Shown: positions 16,961 through 26,146 of the stretch, one piece after another
How positions within the stretch are numbered: the stretch's first letter is position 1
How the letters are laid out: each line of letters begins with the position of its first letter
Source of the DNA: Sphingomonas kyeonggiensis
GTDB taxonomy: Bacteria; Pseudomonadota; Alphaproteobacteria; Sphingomonadales; Sphingomonadaceae
NCBI RefSeq assembly: GCF_030812785.1
Contig: NZ_JAUSTJ010000001.1
Coordinates: 1,674,001-1,738,000, forward strand
Length of the DNA stretch: 64,000 bases
Direction: 5' to 3'
The notes under the pieces: model-generated
What the model was told of the DNA's origin: nothing
Databases searched by the model: none
Seen by the model: the letters and a program-made list of their open reading frames with translations, nothing else
Translations under genes and position numbers: made by a program

Positions 16961-18548
16961 AGCGGTCCAGCTCCCCATCCTCATAATCCGCACGCAGCTT
17001 CATCTTGTCGATCTTGCCGGTCGCAGCCAGCGGCATCCGCGGGAGCTGGACGACCTCGTCCGGCAGCCACCAGTCGGCGACCTTTCCCCGCAGCGCATCG
17101 ATCCATGTCGGGGGATCGCCGCTCTCGCCCGGGCGCAGCTCCACCACCAGCACCGGACGCTCGCCCCATTTGGGGTGCGGCTTGCCGATCACCGCCACCT
17201 GCCCGACGCGCGGGTCGCGGCCGACGATCGCTTCCATCTCCGCCGGGTTGATCCATTCCCCGCCGGACTTGATCAGGTCCTTGGACCGTCCGCAGATGGT
17301 GAGGTTGCCGGCTTCGTCGATCATCGCCAGGTCGCCCGTGTCGAAATAGCCCCGGGCATCGAGCGCGCTCGCCTCGGCGTTGAAATAGCGCTCGATCACC
17401 GAGTGCCCCTTGACCTTCAGATGGCCGACGGTGCCGCGCTGCTCCGCCATCGGCGTGCCATCGGCCTGGGTGAGCTCGAGATCGACGCCGATCTGGGGAC
17501 GTCCCGAAGACCGTTCGGCCGCCGGCGGTAACTGGATCGAATCCGCCGTGCCGAGCGGCGACATCTCGGTCATGCCCCAGGTCGTCTGGACGCGCACGCC
17601 CAGGCGCTCCTCCATGCGCCGGATCAGCGCATCGGGGCATTTCGAGCCGCCGATGATGACGCGTTCCAGGCTGGGCACGTCCTCGCCCGTGGCGTCGAGA
17701 TGATCGAGCAGGCCGATCCACACCGTCTGCACGCCGCCGGCGATCGTCACCTTCTCGCCGCGGATCAGCGCGGCCAGGCTCGCCCCGTCGAGATCGCGCC
17801 CCGGAAGCACCAGGCTGGCGCCAACCGCCGGCGCGGAGAAGGGCAGCCCCCAGGCATTGGCGTGGAACATCGGGATGGCGACGAGGATACGATCTCGGGC
17901 GGACAAGCAATAGGCGTCCGGCTGGATCGACATCATCGTGTGGAGATAGTTGGAGCGATGCGTGAACACGACGCCCTTGGGCCGGCCGGTGGTGCCCGAG
18001 GTGAAGCACAGGCCGGCGGTGCTGGCTTCGTCGAATTGCCCCCATTGCACCGGCTCGCCGTGTGCCTCGACCAGCGCGTCGATCCCTTCGACCGGAACGG
18101 TGCAGAGGCCGGCGATCCCCGGATCCACCGCTTCGTCGAGCACGATCACCCGCTCGACCGTGGGGCACAAGGGCAGCAGCTCCGGCAGCACCGGCGCGAG
18201 GCTGGCGGCGATCGCCAGCACGCGGTCCTCGGCGTCGTTGATCATCGCCGAGAGATGCGCCGGGGTAAGCCGCGGGTTGAGCGTGTGGCAGACCAGCCCG
18301 GCATTCATCGTCGCATAATAGAGCTCGAGATGATGCTGGGTGTTCCATGCCAGCGTGCCCACGCGGTCCCCGGTCCGCAGGCCCAGGGCGAGCAACGCGC
18401 CTGACAGGCGGTTGCTGCGTTCGCGGAGCTCGGCATAGCCGGTGCGCCGCAAGATCGCGCCGCGCGATGCCGTGGTGACCGTGGCGGCGCCGTGCCACTT
18501 CGCCGCATGATCGATGAACTTGTCGAGGGTCAGTGCGAATTGTTGCAT
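16941..18548 (-). CDS. AMP-binding acyl-CoA synthetase (AlkK-like)
   Basis: A 535-residue ANL-superfamily ligase. Diagnostic motifs in order: P-loop-like FTSGTTGRPKGVVFTH (about 185-200), TTWGMTEMSPLG, GYFDTGDLA, GRSKDLIKSGGEWIN and the C-terminal catalytic lysine segment ATGKIDK. The order and spacing are those of medium/long-chain fatty-acid CoA ligases of the AlkK/FadD branch. It adenylates a carboxylic acid and transfers it to CoA. It overlaps the following dehydrogenase gene and lies 68 bases after the TonB receptor gene, with a hairpin between. The acid is probably what the esterases in this cluster release. Confidence 0.92.
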   Translation of the reverse strand: MQQFALTLDKFIDHAAKWHGAATVTTASRGAILRRTGYAELRERSNRLSGALLALGLRTGDRVGTLAWNTQHHLELYYATMNAGLVCHTLNPRLTPAHLSAMINDAEDRVLAIAASLAPVLPELLPLCPTVERVIVLDEAVDPGIAGLCTVPVEGIDALVEAHGEPVQWGQFDEASTAGLCFTSGTTGRPKGVVFTHRSNYLHTMMSIQPDAYCLSARDRILVAIPMFHANAWGLPFSAPAVGASLVLPGRDLDGASLAALIRGEKVTIAGGVQTVWIGLLDHLDATGEDVPSLERVIIGGSKCPDALIRRMEERLGVRVQTTWGMTEMSPLGTADSIQLPPAAERSSGRPQIGVDLELTQADGTPMAEQRGTVGHLKVKGHSVIERYFNAEASALDARGYFDTGDLAMIDEAGNLTICGRSKDLIKSGGEWINPAEMEAIVGRDPRVGQVAVIGKPHPKWGERPVLVVELRPGESGDPPTWIDALRGKVADWWLPDEVVQLPRMPLAATGKIDKMKLRADYEDGELDRYVATRS

Positions 18549-18582
18549 AGGTTCCAGGTGCTTGCTTGGGGGCAGGGCGGAC

Positions 18583-18608
18583 GGAGCGCCGGCGCGGGCC
18601 GGCGCTCC
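18583..18608 (-). terminator. Hairpin between TonB receptor and acyl-CoA ligase genes
   Basis: GGAGCGCCGGC (18583-18593) pairs perfectly with GCCGGCGCTCC (18598-18608) around four bases. It starts 9 bases after the receptor stop on the minus strand and may lower expression of the downstream enzymes relative to the receptor. Confidence 0.5.
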
Positions 18609-18616
18609 TCCCCCGG

Positions 18617-21295
18617 TCAGAAGCTCTTCCGCAGCCCGACCGACACGTTGCGGCCGAGATTGTAGCTGCCGCCGATCCCGTCGGTGGCCGGGAAGAAGGG
18701 CGGCCGCTGGTCGAGCAGGTCGTTCACCTGCAGCGACAGCTCCGTGCCCTTGGCGAAGCCGATATCCGGCAGCTTCACCGAGAAGTGCAGGTCCACCGTG
18801 GTGTAGGACCCGGCGCTGTACTGGGCCGTGCCGGTCGGCGTCGCATAGAGGCTGGTGATGCCGTGGCGGTAGTTGACGAAGCCGACGGCGCTCAACGGAC
18901 CGACCTGCGCGCCCAGCGTGCCCCGCATCGTCGCCTTGGGAATGCCGAGGTCGAGCTGGTTGGAGCTGGCCGAGGTGGGCGAGAGCTGGGTGTCGAACTT
19001 GAGGATGTAGTTGCCGGCAAGGCCTGCGAACACCGCACCGAATTTGGTAGCCTTGCGATAGCCGATGTCGAAGTCCAGCCCGTTGGTGTCGCGCACCCCG
19101 AAATTGCCCTGGCGGAAGTCCAGCAGGTTGCCGATCGCCGGCAGGGCGCCCGGCGCGAAGTTCACCGGCACCGCGATCGACAGGAGGCTCGAGAGCTGTG
19201 CGGCGCTGGGATTGCGGTAGACGACCGCGGCGAAGGTCGGATCGGTGAAGGCGATGCTGCCGCCCGGCGTTCCGATCACGTCGGTATAATGGATGTCGTA
19301 GAAGGTCAGGCTTGCCCGCAGGTCGGGCAGGAAGGTCGGCCGGAAGTCCGCTCCCACCGACCAGGTCCGGGCCTTTTCCGGCTGCAGGCCGCGATTGCCG
19401 CCGTACAGGGCGACCGTATCGACCTGCGCAGCGCCGCGTGACGGATCGCGCAGCGTGCTGCCGGCGATCGCCGCCGCGTTGAAATAATAGGCGCCGACGG
19501 TGGCCGCGACGTCGCGCAGGCCCGGTGCGCGGAAGGAGGTGCCATAGGTGCCCCGCAGCGTCAGCCCGCGTACCGGCTCCCAGTTGACGCCGACCTTGGG
19601 ATTGGTCGTCGATCCAAAGTCGCTGTAATCGTCGTAGCGGGCGGACAGCGACAGGGCGAGGCTGCGCATCAGCGGCGCCTCGTTGCCGGCGCCGAAGATC
19701 GGCACGAAGATCTCGCCATAGACCGACTTGATGTTGCGATCGAGCGTCTCGGGCACCTGGGCGCCGCCATAGATGCCGCGCTGCCGGAACGCCTCGTGCC
19801 GATATTCGGTGCCCGCGGCGATCTTCAGCTGCCCGCCGGGCAGGGTGGCCAGCGTCCCGTCGATCTTGGCCGCGCCGAGATAGGTCCGCTGGCGGATCGT
19901 CAGGTCACCGGCATAATCGAGGATCTTGGCGACGACCGCCGGCGCCGTGCCGTTGCCGAACGGATCGAGCGCGGTGGCGAGGGTGGAGGCGGATGCCGCC
20001 GCGTCGAGCGCGGCGGGGTTGATCGCCGGAAGGTAGCTGTCGTTCCGCGCCCAGTCATAGGTGCCGTAGACGCTCAGCTTGAAGTCGCCCGCCAGCTTCG
20101 CGTCGATCCCGGCGGAGGAGTTGCCCGCCCGCACGCGGAATTTGTTGTCGATATGGTCGGCGCCGTAGAGATTGTCGGTGCGGAACTGGACGAACTCGAT
20201 GGTGGCGCCGCTGCCCGGCGGTGCCTTGAAGAACGGGTTCTGCGAGAAGCCGGGGATATTGTAGAGGATCACGCCGCCCGAGGCGCCCGCGCCGGGCGGC
20301 GGCGGTGCCTGGACCGTGTCCTTGCGGTCGGAATACAGGACCTCGCCCCACAGCGTGATGCGGTCGCTCAGATCCTGATGGGCAGTGATATAGCCGCTGT
20401 GCAGCCGCGTTTCGGGCACGATGTCGGTAACCGCGCCGTTGTCGCACAGGTTGCGCGTGTTGGGCGCCAGGCCGGGCGCGGCATAGTAGATCGCATAGGC
20501 CGTGGTGTTCACCGCAACGTTCGCCGCCGGGCAGACAGTGCTGCGCGAGTCGACGCCGCCATAGGGGCGGAAGTCGACCACGCGGAAATCGCGGTCGGCG
20601 CCGGTGATGTTGCTGTTCTCGGCATATTGATAGGCCGCGACGAACGAGCCGCTGCCCCAGTCGTGGCCGAACAGGCCGCTGGCGGTGAAGTTGTGGAAAT
20701 CGTCGGCCATGCCGTAGCGCACCGAGGTCTCCAGCCCGGAGGCGCGCTTGCGGGTGATGAAGTTGATCACGCCGGCCACGGCATCCGAGCCGTAGATCGC
20801 CGAGGCGCCGTCGGCGACGATCTCGACCCGCTCGATCGCGAGATCGGGGATGAACGGGAAGTCCGGGTTGGTCTCCTTGGTGCTGGAGGCCACCAGGCGA
20901 TGCCCGTTCATCAGCGGCAGCGTCGCGGTCGCCGGCAGGCTGCGCAGGCCGGGCGCGAACGAGCCGGCTCCGCCGCCCGTCGCCCGGGGAGTGGTGTTGA
21001 AGCTGTTGAGCTGCGGGACGGTCGCCAGCAGGTCCGCGGTCGTGTTCGCGCCGATCGTCTTGATGTCGTCGCGCGTCACGCTGATCAGGTTGGAGCCGGT
21101 CGGCGGCACGCCGCGGATGCTCGATCCGGTGACGACGATCTCGTTCTTGTCTGGCGCCGTCGCTTCCTGCGCGTCCGGCGCAGGCGCCGGGGTGCTTTCC
21201 TGTGCCCGGGCGGGCGATGCGGCGCAGAGCGCCATCGCCAGCGCCGAGGCGCCGGACAAGGCGGCCCGGCCATTGAGAATCCGATTCCCGATCAT
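18617..21295 (-). CDS. TonB-dependent receptor of the ester-catabolism island
   Basis: An 892-residue outer-membrane receptor. A signal peptide ends SPARAQE; the TonB box region reads NEIVVTGSSIRGVPPTGSNL; the plug includes TTADLLATVPQLNSFN, GLRSLPATATLPLMNGHR and SAIYGSDAVAGVINFITRKR; the barrel closes with VSVGLRKSF. I place the start at ATG 21295 because GGAGGATTGC precedes it; an ATG 39 bases upstream is in frame but lacks such a site. The receptor lies between the AraC regulator and the catabolic enzymes, so it probably imports the ester or a released acid. Confidence 0.93.
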   Translation of the reverse strand: MIGNRILNGRAALSGASALAMALCAASPARAQESTPAPAPDAQEATAPDKNEIVVTGSSIRGVPPTGSNLISVTRDDIKTIGANTTADLLATVPQLNSFNTTPRATGGGAGSFAPGLRSLPATATLPLMNGHRLVASSTKETNPDFPFIPDLAIERVEIVADGASAIYGSDAVAGVINFITRKRASGLETSVRYGMADDFHNFTASGLFGHDWGSGSFVAAYQYAENSNITGADRDFRVVDFRPYGGVDSRSTVCPAANVAVNTTAYAIYYAAPGLAPNTRNLCDNGAVTDIVPETRLHSGYITAHQDLSDRITLWGEVLYSDRKDTVQAPPPPGAGASGGVILYNIPGFSQNPFFKAPPGSGATIEFVQFRTDNLYGADHIDNKFRVRAGNSSAGIDAKLAGDFKLSVYGTYDWARNDSYLPAINPAALDAAASASTLATALDPFGNGTAPAVVAKILDYAGDLTIRQRTYLGAAKIDGTLATLPGGQLKIAAGTEYRHEAFRQRGIYGGAQVPETLDRNIKSVYGEIFVPIFGAGNEAPLMRSLALSLSARYDDYSDFGSTTNPKVGVNWEPVRGLTLRGTYGTSFRAPGLRDVAATVGAYYFNAAAIAGSTLRDPSRGAAQVDTVALYGGNRGLQPEKARTWSVGADFRPTFLPDLRASLTFYDIHYTDVIGTPGGSIAFTDPTFAAVVYRNPSAAQLSSLLSIAVPVNFAPGALPAIGNLLDFRQGNFGVRDTNGLDFDIGYRKATKFGAVFAGLAGNYILKFDTQLSPTSASSNQLDLGIPKATMRGTLGAQVGPLSAVGFVNYRHGITSLYATPTGTAQYSAGSYTTVDLHFSVKLPDIGFAKGTELSLQVNDLLDQRPPFFPATDGIGGSYNLGRNVSVGLRKSF

Positions 21296-21404
21296 GCAAT
21301 CCTCCCCACTTCTTTTTGTTGGGGGCATCGTCATCGCTGATGCATGGATTGGCGATGGCAGGTTTGACGGCCAGATTTAACCCAAGTGACCAGGCCTGGT
21401 CGGG

Positions 21405-22532
21405 TCAGGCGCCGGTCCGCTCGCTCAGCAGCATCGATGCGGCGGCCTGGCGCGCGCCGTCGGGCTTGTATCGGTCGCGATATTGGGTCGGGGTCAGCCC
21501 GGCCCATTCGGCGAAGTTGCGCGAGAAGCTGCCGGGTTCGCTGAAGCCGACGCGGTAGCCGACCTCGGTGATCGGCAGGTCGGTGACGAGCAGATAGGCC
21601 GCGGCGAGCTCGCCGCGCAGGCGGGTGCGGATCTGCTGGAAGCTCTCGCCTTCGCGCGCGAGGTCGCGCCGTAGCCGGCGCGGGCGGCTGCACAGCCGCT
21701 CGGCGACGGCCTCGATCGGCGCCGACCAGTTCTGCGATCGCTGGAAATCGACCAGCGCATGCTCAGTCTTCGACCGCCAGGTGGTGCGGCCGGTGGGGGT
21801 GGCGAACCAGTCCGGGTTGCTGGCGTTATATTCCTCGACATCGGCTAGCGTCCCGTGCCGCAGCCGCGTGCTCAGGTCGCTACGATCGTAGAACAGCGCG
21901 TCGAACGGCGCGTCATAGCGCACCGGGCACCCGAACACGGCAAAGCGATCGAACCCGTTCGGCTGCACGGGCCGCGGCCCCTGTATCTGGACACCGCGCA
22001 GGCGGAGCGGGCGTCCGATCAGCCAGCTGAAGAACTGGAAGATCCAGATGAAGCGGAACCAGACGAAGATGTCGCGGTCCACCTCCTCGATGGTATGGTA
22101 GACACAGACATGCTTCGCCCCCGCGCGATCCTCGATAAGCTGTGGGCCGATGTCCTCCGACAGCGCCTGGGTGAAGCGGATGCTGACGCGGATCGACTCG
22201 CCGAAGGTCTCGCAGTGCAGATAGGCGAGCATGCGCTCCAGATCGAGCGCGAGCCGGCAACGCTCGGCCATGAAACCGATAAAGGCGTCATCCAGCGCCA
22301 GCTGGATTTGCTGGATCAGCCGCGACAGTGCCCGGCCGTCGATCGACGTATCGACATTGCCGTAGGTGGACGGATCGATGCCAGCCTTGCGCAGCAATGC
22401 TTCGGGATCATGCCCCTTCAGCACCGCGCCCTGCAACAGGCGCTTGACCGCTATGCCGTCCAATCCGGCAAGCTTCTCCGGCGCGGGTTCAGAGTGCGCA
22501 GCGGGAGGCAGGATGTCGGAACGCTTGGTCAC
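21405..22532 (-). CDS. AraC-family regulator with PF12625-type ligand-binding domain
   Basis: A 375-residue regulator. The N-terminal region (VKRLLQGAVLKGHDPEALLRKAGID...) resembles the arabinose-bd/OruR-like ligand domain used by AraC regulators that sense fatty acids, ornithine or hydrophobic compounds. The C-terminal double helix-turn-helix ends with LPITEVGYRVGFSEPGSFSR and FAEWAGLTPTQYRDRY. No ATG fits the N terminus; GTG 22532 gives a start with full domain length. It is embedded in the catabolic island, directly upstream of the TonB receptor gene and downstream of the permease gene, and is the likely activator of the cluster. Confidence 0.88.
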   Translation of the reverse strand: MTKRSDILPPAAHSEPAPEKLAGLDGIAVKRLLQGAVLKGHDPEALLRKAGIDPSTYGNVDTSIDGRALSRLIQQIQLALDDAFIGFMAERCRLALDLERMLAYLHCETFGESIRVSIRFTQALSEDIGPQLIEDRAGAKHVCVYHTIEEVDRDIFVWFRFIWIFQFFSWLIGRPLRLRGVQIQGPRPVQPNGFDRFAVFGCPVRYDAPFDALFYDRSDLSTRLRHGTLADVEEYNASNPDWFATPTGRTTWRSKTEHALVDFQRSQNWSAPIEAVAERLCSRPRRLRRDLAREGESFQQIRTRLRGELAAAYLLVTDLPITEVGYRVGFSEPGSFSRNFAEWAGLTPTQYRDRYKPDGARQAAASMLLSERTGA

Positions 22533-22594
22533 GCAGCCAGATTTCCACGATCGTTCGCCGTGCGCCAGCGCAATAACGAAGCAGCCGCATCGCG

Positions 22595-23575
22595 CTATCT
22601 CGTTGCCGATTGCGCGGCCGGGCCTGGTTTCGGAAGCAATCTGCCGGCGCAGAACAGCCATAGTGTGCCGGCTGCGATGCCGATGACGAGCAGGTTGGCG
22701 GCGCCGAACAGGAACGGCGCCAGCGCCGCCATCGCGGTCTCTCCTGGCACCATCGACAGACGGATCGCGGCACCGGCGAGGGCCGTCGCGCCGAAGGTGA
22801 AGGCCCAGTAGGACGCGCCGAATGGCTGCTGGGCGATCCAGCGCGCCATCCGCAACAGGATCAGCGCCTGGACCAGCGCATAGCCGACCAGCATGTGCGC
22901 CAGCATGTCCGATTGCCCGCCGGTCACCGCGAGATAGGCGGTCGCCCCCACCGCCGGCGGCGCGAGCTGGATGCCCAAGGTCGGCCGCAGCGCGGGAGTC
23001 ATCGGCGCTGCGGTGTAGAGACGATGCAGCAACACCGACTCGATCGCGAGCCAGGCGAAGAAGGCGCAACCGAAGGCCAGCTGCCCCCATTGCGGATAGC
23101 CGAGCGTTGCCGCGACGGTGGCGGTGACGAACCCGCCCGCGACCAGCGGAAGATAGAGCACCGGCGTCGTCGTTGCCGGATCGCGGTCGCCGCGCCAGAG
23201 ATGCCCGGTCCGCCAGATGCCGAACCCGAAGGTGAACGCGACTCCCAGGACGAACAGCACCACCGCCGCAGGCCGCGAGAAGGCCTGCGCGCCCTGCGCA
23301 ATCAGCAGCGTCGCGACACCGGCAAGACCGACGAAGCAACACTGGACAGCATGGCCGAACTCGTCCCGGGCGACCTGCGGCGCGACGAGCCATTTCAGCG
23401 CATAGAGCGCGACGATCACGAGCCAGGCCAGCGCCGCGAGCGCGAAGATCGCCTCGCCCACCGCAGCGGGAAGGCCCCAGGCGAGGTGCGCGGCGCGCCA
23501 GTCGTTGGCGAGGCCCGCCAGGCCGAGCACGATACCGAAGAACGAGGCGGGGACGAGCGGGATCCTGGTGGTCAC
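22595..23575 (-). CDS. tehA: TehA/SLAC1-family inner-membrane permease
   Basis: A 326-residue protein with about ten hydrophobic segments. The beginning, MTTRIPLVPASFFGIVLGLAGL, and the pattern of short charged loops match the TehA / SLAC1 / C4-dicarboxylate transporter (TDT) family, whose members form anion channels or export weak acids. It overlaps the GMC oxidoreductase gene by four bases, so it belongs to the island and may move an anionic substrate or product. Tellurite resistance is a historical label and not a prediction for this gene. Confidence 0.82.
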   Translation of the reverse strand: MTTRIPLVPASFFGIVLGLAGLANDWRAAHLAWGLPAAVGEAIFALAALAWLVIVALYALKWLVAPQVARDEFGHAVQCCFVGLAGVATLLIAQGAQAFSRPAAVVLFVLGVAFTFGFGIWRTGHLWRGDRDPATTTPVLYLPLVAGGFVTATVAATLGYPQWGQLAFGCAFFAWLAIESVLLHRLYTAAPMTPALRPTLGIQLAPPAVGATAYLAVTGGQSDMLAHMLVGYALVQALILLRMARWIAQQPFGASYWAFTFGATALAGAAIRLSMVPGETAMAALAPFLFGAANLLVIGIAAGTLWLFCAGRLLPKPGPAAQSATR

Positions 23576-25098
23576 GACACGAGCTTTCGGCTGATCGCCT
23601 CGGCCATCATGATCGTCGTCACGTTGGTCGGTGCGGAGATGATGTCCGGCATGATCGAGGCATCGACGACGTGCAAGCCCTCGACCCCGCGCACCGCGCC
23701 GGCGAAGTCGACCACTGCGCCGGGGTCGCGCGCACTGCCCATCGGCACGGTCGAGGTGGGATGCGAATAGCCGTCGACCTGGGCGATGATTGCGCGTTCC
23801 AGCGCCGCATCATCCATCACATCCGCGCCCGGCGCCATCTCCAGGGCGATCATGTCGCTGAAGGGCGCGGTCCGCCCGATCCGGCGCGACAGGCGCACCG
23901 CTTCCTTCATGCGGCGCAGGTCGCTCGGATCCTCGAAGAAGTTGAAGCGGATCTGCGGCATGGCGCGCGGGTCGCGGCTGGCGAGCCGGAGCGATCCGTT
24001 CGACTTGGGCAGGGTCACCGCGCAGGCCAGCACGATCGCGCCGCCGGTCGGGCTCAGCGCCGGATCGAAGATGTGCGTGCCCGAGATGTGGAGATCCAAC
24101 TCGTCCGGCCCGGCCTCGCTAGATCCGGTCCAAATGATCGCGCCGGCCACCGGCGTCATCGCCCTCGCCTCAGGGGTGAGCGCGTAGACATTGTAGTAGA
24201 AGGGATGCTCCTTCAGCCGCTCGCCGACGGGTGCGTTCTGCAGCACCGGGATATCGAGCGCGCGCAGATACACCGCCGGGCCGATGCCCGAGCGCATCAG
24301 GATCGCCGGGCTGCCATAGGCGCCGGCGGAAAGGATCACCTGGCCGGCCAGAATCGCCTCGCCGCTCACCAGCCGCACGCCGCTGGCGCGCCGCCCGTCG
24401 AACAGCACCATGTCGATCTCGGCATCGCCGCGGATCGTCAGGTTCGGCCGCGCCCGCACTTCATTGGTGAGATAGGCGATGCCGGTGTTGATCCGCTTCT
24501 CCGCGACGACGTTGAGCGGATAGGGCGAGACGCCGTCCTGCTCGGCGCCGTTGAAATCGGCGACCCGCTTGAGGCCCACTGCTTCCGATGCGCGGACAAA
24601 GGCGCGCATCGACGGCGTGATCTCCTCCATCGTGCGCTGGCGGATCGGGAAGGGGCCGGCGCGGCCGTGCCAGGCATCGTCGCCGGTCGGCGTGTTCTCC
24701 ATCGCCTTGAAGATCGGGAACACCTCGTCCCAGCTCCAGCCCTCGACGCCCATCGCGCTCCAGCGGGCGAAGTCTGACGGACGCGCGCGCATCGCCACCG
24801 CGGCATTCACGCCGGAGCTGCCGCCCAGCACCTTGCCGCGGATCGCATTCACGTCATGGCCGAGCCCGGCACGGTCCTGGGTGTGATAGCCCCAGTCATG
24901 CGCGGCATCGCCGCCGACCCGGTTGGCATTGGCGATCACGTCGGGATAGGCGGACGGCGCATAGGCCGCGCCTGCTTCGAGCAGCAGCACGCGCCGGCTG
25001 GCATCCTCGCTGAGCCGACGGGCGAGCACGGCACCGGCCGAGCCGCCGCCGACGATGACGACGTCATAGGCAGTTTCGGAACTGGACTGGGCGATCAT
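23572..25098 (-). CDS. GMC-family FAD oxidoreductase (choline/alcohol dehydrogenase-like)
   Basis: A 508-residue flavoenzyme. The ADP-binding fold YDVVIVGGGSAGAVLARRLSE begins at about residue 11; the GMC signature follows (GKVLGGSSGVNAAVAMR), a second one reads LSAGAYGSPAILMRSGIGP, and the C-terminal active-site His pair region is GYSHPTSTVPMG. GMC enzymes such as AlkJ oxidise primary alcohols to aldehydes. The neighbours (acyl-CoA ligase, esterases) suggest it oxidises an alcohol released from an ester before CoA activation. It overlaps the permease gene by 4 bases and is 24 bases from the hydrolase gene. Confidence 0.9.
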   Translation of the reverse strand: MIAQSSSETAYDVVIVGGGSAGAVLARRLSEDASRRVLLLEAGAAYAPSAYPDVIANANRVGGDAAHDWGYHTQDRAGLGHDVNAIRGKVLGGSSGVNAAVAMRARPSDFARWSAMGVEGWSWDEVFPIFKAMENTPTGDDAWHGRAGPFPIRQRTMEEITPSMRAFVRASEAVGLKRVADFNGAEQDGVSPYPLNVVAEKRINTGIAYLTNEVRARPNLTIRGDAEIDMVLFDGRRASGVRLVSGEAILAGQVILSAGAYGSPAILMRSGIGPAVYLRALDIPVLQNAPVGERLKEHPFYYNVYALTPEARAMTPVAGAIIWTGSSEAGPDELDLHISGTHIFDPALSPTGGAIVLACAVTLPKSNGSLRLASRDPRAMPQIRFNFFEDPSDLRRMKEAVRLSRRIGRTAPFSDMIALEMAPGADVMDDAALERAIIAQVDGYSHPTSTVPMGSARDPGAVVDFAGAVRGVEGLHVVDASIMPDIISAPTNVTTIMMAEAISRKLVS

Positions 25099-25122
25099 GG
25101 CGTATCTCCTTTCCGAGGGGGA

Positions 25123-26064
25123 TCAGGCGTTGAAGGCGCGGGCGAGGAAGCTGGCGGCGCGATCGAGCGCGACGCGGCTGCTCTCGAGATGCGCGACGTC
25201 GAGCTGGAAGACATGGTGCATGCCCTCCCACACCTCGAGCTCGACCGGGGTGCCGGCTTTGGCGCCGCGTCCGGCGAACTGGCAGGAATCGTCGAGCAGG
25301 CGCTCGTCGGTGCCGACCTGGATCAGCAGCGGCGGCAGGCCGGCGAGATCGCCGTGCAGCGGCGAGGCGAGCGGATCCGCGGGGGAGAAATCGCCGACAT
25401 ATTTGCTGGCGCAATCCTGCAGATAGTCATGGCCGATCAGCGGATCGATGATGCCCGGATCGGTCATCGACTGGCCGGTGAAGGCTAGATCGGTCCAGGG
25501 CGAGAAGACCACGCCGGCGACCGGGTGCGGGAAGGTCGCCTGCTTCGCCAGCTGCGCCATGGTGACCAGCGACAGCCCGCCGCCCGCCGAGTCCCCGACG
25601 ATCGCGATCCGCGAGAAGCGGTTCTCGGCCAGATAGCTCCAGGCCGCGAGCGCGGCGTTCGGCGCCGCCGGCAGGGTGGCTTCCGGCGCGAGTGGATAAT
25701 CGATCACCAGCGCCGGGACGCCGGTGCGGCTGACGATCTGGCTGACAAAGCCGCGATAGGCCCTGGCGGAGCCCTGCACATAGCCGCCGCCATGGATAAA
25801 CAGGATCGCCTGGCCGGGAACAGCCGTGCGCGGCCGCACCCACCAGCCATGCACGGTATCGGTGGCGACTTCTTCCAGCGTCACGCTCTCGACGAGCGGG
25901 CTGGCGGCGATGAACCGGTCATAGATTTCACGGGGGGCGCCGGTGGCGCTCGCCCAGAAATCGGCGAAATGCGCACGCAGCGCCGCCTCGCGCTGCCGTT
26001 CCTCGTCCGAAAGCCAGCGGATCGTGGTTTTCACCAGTCCGTCGATGCTGGTCGTGTCGTTCAT
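25123..26064 (-). CDS. Alpha/beta hydrolase, hormone-sensitive-lipase type
   Basis: A 313-residue cytoplasmic esterase. The oxyanion motif HGGGYVQGS (HGGG), the nucleophile motif GDSAGGGLS, the acid region in LLIQVGTDERLLDDS and the catalytic His in WEGMHHVFQ are all present, which identifies family IV (HSL) esterases. The start at ATG 26064 follows GGGAGACGAGCA; the in-frame ATG 27 bases upstream has no such site. It is the first gene of the same-strand island that runs down to 11.4 kb, and adds a third esterase to it. Confidence 0.9.
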   Translation of the reverse strand: MNDTTSIDGLVKTTIRWLSDEERQREAALRAHFADFWASATGAPREIYDRFIAASPLVESVTLEEVATDTVHGWWVRPRTAVPGQAILFIHGGGYVQGSARAYRGFVSQIVSRTGVPALVIDYPLAPEATLPAAPNAALAAWSYLAENRFSRIAIVGDSAGGGLSLVTMAQLAKQATFPHPVAGVVFSPWTDLAFTGQSMTDPGIIDPLIGHDYLQDCASKYVGDFSPADPLASPLHGDLAGLPPLLIQVGTDERLLDDSCQFAGRGAKAGTPVELEVWEGMHHVFQLDVAHLESSRVALDRAASFLARAFNA

Positions 26065-26146
26065 TGCTCGTCTCCCAGGATTGTGGTTCACCGCCGCGCT
26101 GCGTCGGGCACCGCGCGTGATCTGCAGTCGGAATGGATGGGGCGGG

